Assembly (NCBI RefSeq): GCF_003063625.1
Contig: NZ_CP026604.1
Span: 744,001 to 808,000, forward strand
DNA: 64,000 nt
Direction: 5' to 3'
Origin: Saccharobesus litoralis
GTDB taxonomy: Bacteria > Pseudomonadota > Gammaproteobacteria > Enterobacterales > Alteromonadaceae
This document shows, piece by piece, positions 63,204-64,000 of the stretch. A program made the position numbers and the translations under genes. The notes beneath the pieces are model-generated. The model was not told where the DNA came from, ran no database searches, and saw nothing but the letters and a program-made list of their open reading frames with translations. Numbering within the stretch: position 1 is the first letter of the stretch; every line of letters begins with the position of its first letter.

Positions 63204-64000
63204 ATGAAGAAATTATCCGTTAATCCCAATTTTATATTTTTGATTGTTTTTACAGCGCTATTAAGCGCTTGTAACACAACGCCATCCGCACCAGTTAACA
63301 AGGGCGAAATGGTTGAATATTTTGCTGATAATGCACTGAGTACACCACTCGCTATTGTGCAGCATCCCGCCGGTATATATAAAGATGGCGTGACTTATGT
63401 AAGTTACCAAGGACCGCTTACAGACCCTTATGTGGCAGCTTACCATCATCAAACTAAGCAATGGCAAGGTCCTTTTCAAGCGGGTGAAAGTGATCTTGGC
63501 CGTATGAATAAAAAGAAACCTGACAACCATGGCAAACCCACCATGTTAATTGATGAGTTGGGTTATATTCATATTTTCTTTGGTGGTCATGGTGGTAGCC
63601 CGAAAGATGGTAAAAATTTACTCGGCAACTATAACTCTGGGCGCAATAAACATGTGGTATCAAAGCGCCCTGGTGATATTAGTGAATGGCAAGAGCTAAA
63701 AAACATTTCGGTTTTTGGTACTTACAACCAAGCCATCAAGATGGATAACGGCGATATCTATTTAATTTATCGCCATGGTGCACATCGTAGTGACTGGGTC
63801 TATCAAAAATCAACGGATCATGGCCGTACTTTCGAAGCGCCTGTGTCGTTTTTAAAGCACAAACCGCATGAAACAAAAAATAATCATGACAGTTGGTATG
63901 TTTGGGCAACCCGTGGCCACAATGATGACATTATCATGAGTTACGATTATCACGTTTGCCCAAATGACACGCGAGCTCGTGGCCATATTCCGGTACGTCA
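63204..64000 (+). CDS. PL25-like (BNR-4) lyase lipoprotein, 5' part (partial)
   Basis: ATG at 63204 opens a frame that runs off the window end at 64000 (265 residues seen). The start MKKLSVNPNFIFLIVFTALLSA-C is a lipoprotein signal (Cys23). The body is BNR-4-type propeller text: AIVQHPAGIYKDGVTYVSYQ, DNHGKPTMLID, YIHIFFGGHGG, HVVSKRPGDISEW, NQAIKMDNGDIYLIYRHG and YQKSTDHGRTFEAP. His109 and His129 are 20 residues apart, as I recall for the catalytic pair of PL25 ulvan lyases. The gene is divergent from the alginate-lyase-fold gene. The 3' end, including remaining active-site residues, lies outside the window. Confidence 0.78.
   Translation, partial: MKKLSVNPNFIFLIVFTALLSACNTTPSAPVNKGEMVEYFADNALSTPLAIVQHPAGIYKDGVTYVSYQGPLTDPYVAAYHHQTKQWQGPFQAGESDLGRMNKKKPDNHGKPTMLIDELGYIHIFFGGHGGSPKDGKNLLGNYNSGRNKHVVSKRPGDISEWQELKNISVFGTYNQAIKMDNGDIYLIYRHGAHRSDWVYQKSTDHGRTFEAPVSFLKHKPHETKNNHDSWYVWATRGHNDDIIMSYDYHVCPNDTRARGHIPVR

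Noticed and set aside
63261-63663. Minus-strand frames opposite the PL25-like gene
   Set aside because: The plus-strand frame from 63204 has a lipoprotein signal and family motifs; the minus-strand frames are shadows.

Overview
The window looks like chromosome from a moderately AT-rich marine gammaproteobacterium of the Alteromonadales, close to algal-polysaccharide degraders such as Catenovulum, Paraglaciecola or Alteromonas. This rests on enterobacterial-type alaA-yfbR synteny at the left end, a large TonB-dependent receptor, two sulfatases, several polysaccharide lyase-like proteins and two alpha-L-rhamnosidases. The taxon is inferred from gene content only.

Layout. 1-8.1 kb: end of alaA, yfbR, a GNAT, then a PAS-AraC regulator divergent from an oxidoreductase / TIM-barrel isomerase / MFS sugar module, a small solute-binding protein, a carotenoid-oxygenase remnant and a VOC protein. 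8.3-17.2 kb: a TonB-dependent receptor coupled to a cadherin-like surface lipoprotein, divergent from a GntR regulator with a clear palindrome, then a LacI regulator with its own operator. 17.2-21.1 kb: mobile DNA, namely a group II intron followed by an IS110/IS1111-type element that splits a REP-like palindrome. 21.2-36.6 kb: sulfatase, pullulanase lipoprotein, cupin, alanine dehydrogenase, a molybdenum hydroxylase pair, a chemoreceptor and a second sulfatase. 37.1-41.7 kb: two tandem beta-propeller lyases of the PL24/BNR-4 type. 41.9-50.5 kb: an accessory block read here as integron cassettes without an integron integrase, with six attC-like sites. Its cassettes include a Shedu-type (DUF4263) defence nuclease, a DKNYY lipoprotein, an HNH-like protein and a four-helix membrane protein. 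Two repeated blocks frame the cassettes twice, with a TPR/solute-binding gene pair between them. 51-64 kb: two GH78-type rhamnosidases around an orphan sugar-binding protein, a jelly-roll lyase behind two paralogous membrane-anchored helical proteins, an alginate-lyase-fold lipoprotein and a PL25-like lipoprotein cut by the window end.

How the genes fit together. Lyases cutting uronic-acid linkages, rhamnosidases, sulfatases and a TonB receptor with a surface lipoprotein are the set expected for a sulfated rhamnose/uronic-acid polysaccharide, most likely ulvan from green algae. The GntR and LacI regulators sit beside the receptor. The chemoreceptor directly ahead of a sulfatase suggests that chemotaxis is tied to the substrate. 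No sulfatase-maturing enzyme, GH105, GH39 or GH43 gene is in the window, so the pathway is incomplete here.

Most likely less-described content: the cassette block with its duplicated frame and Shedu gene; the IS1111-type element with a candidate bridge RNA inserted in a REP element; and the pair of membrane-anchored helical proteins ahead of a lyase. No tRNA, rRNA or CRISPR array was seen.
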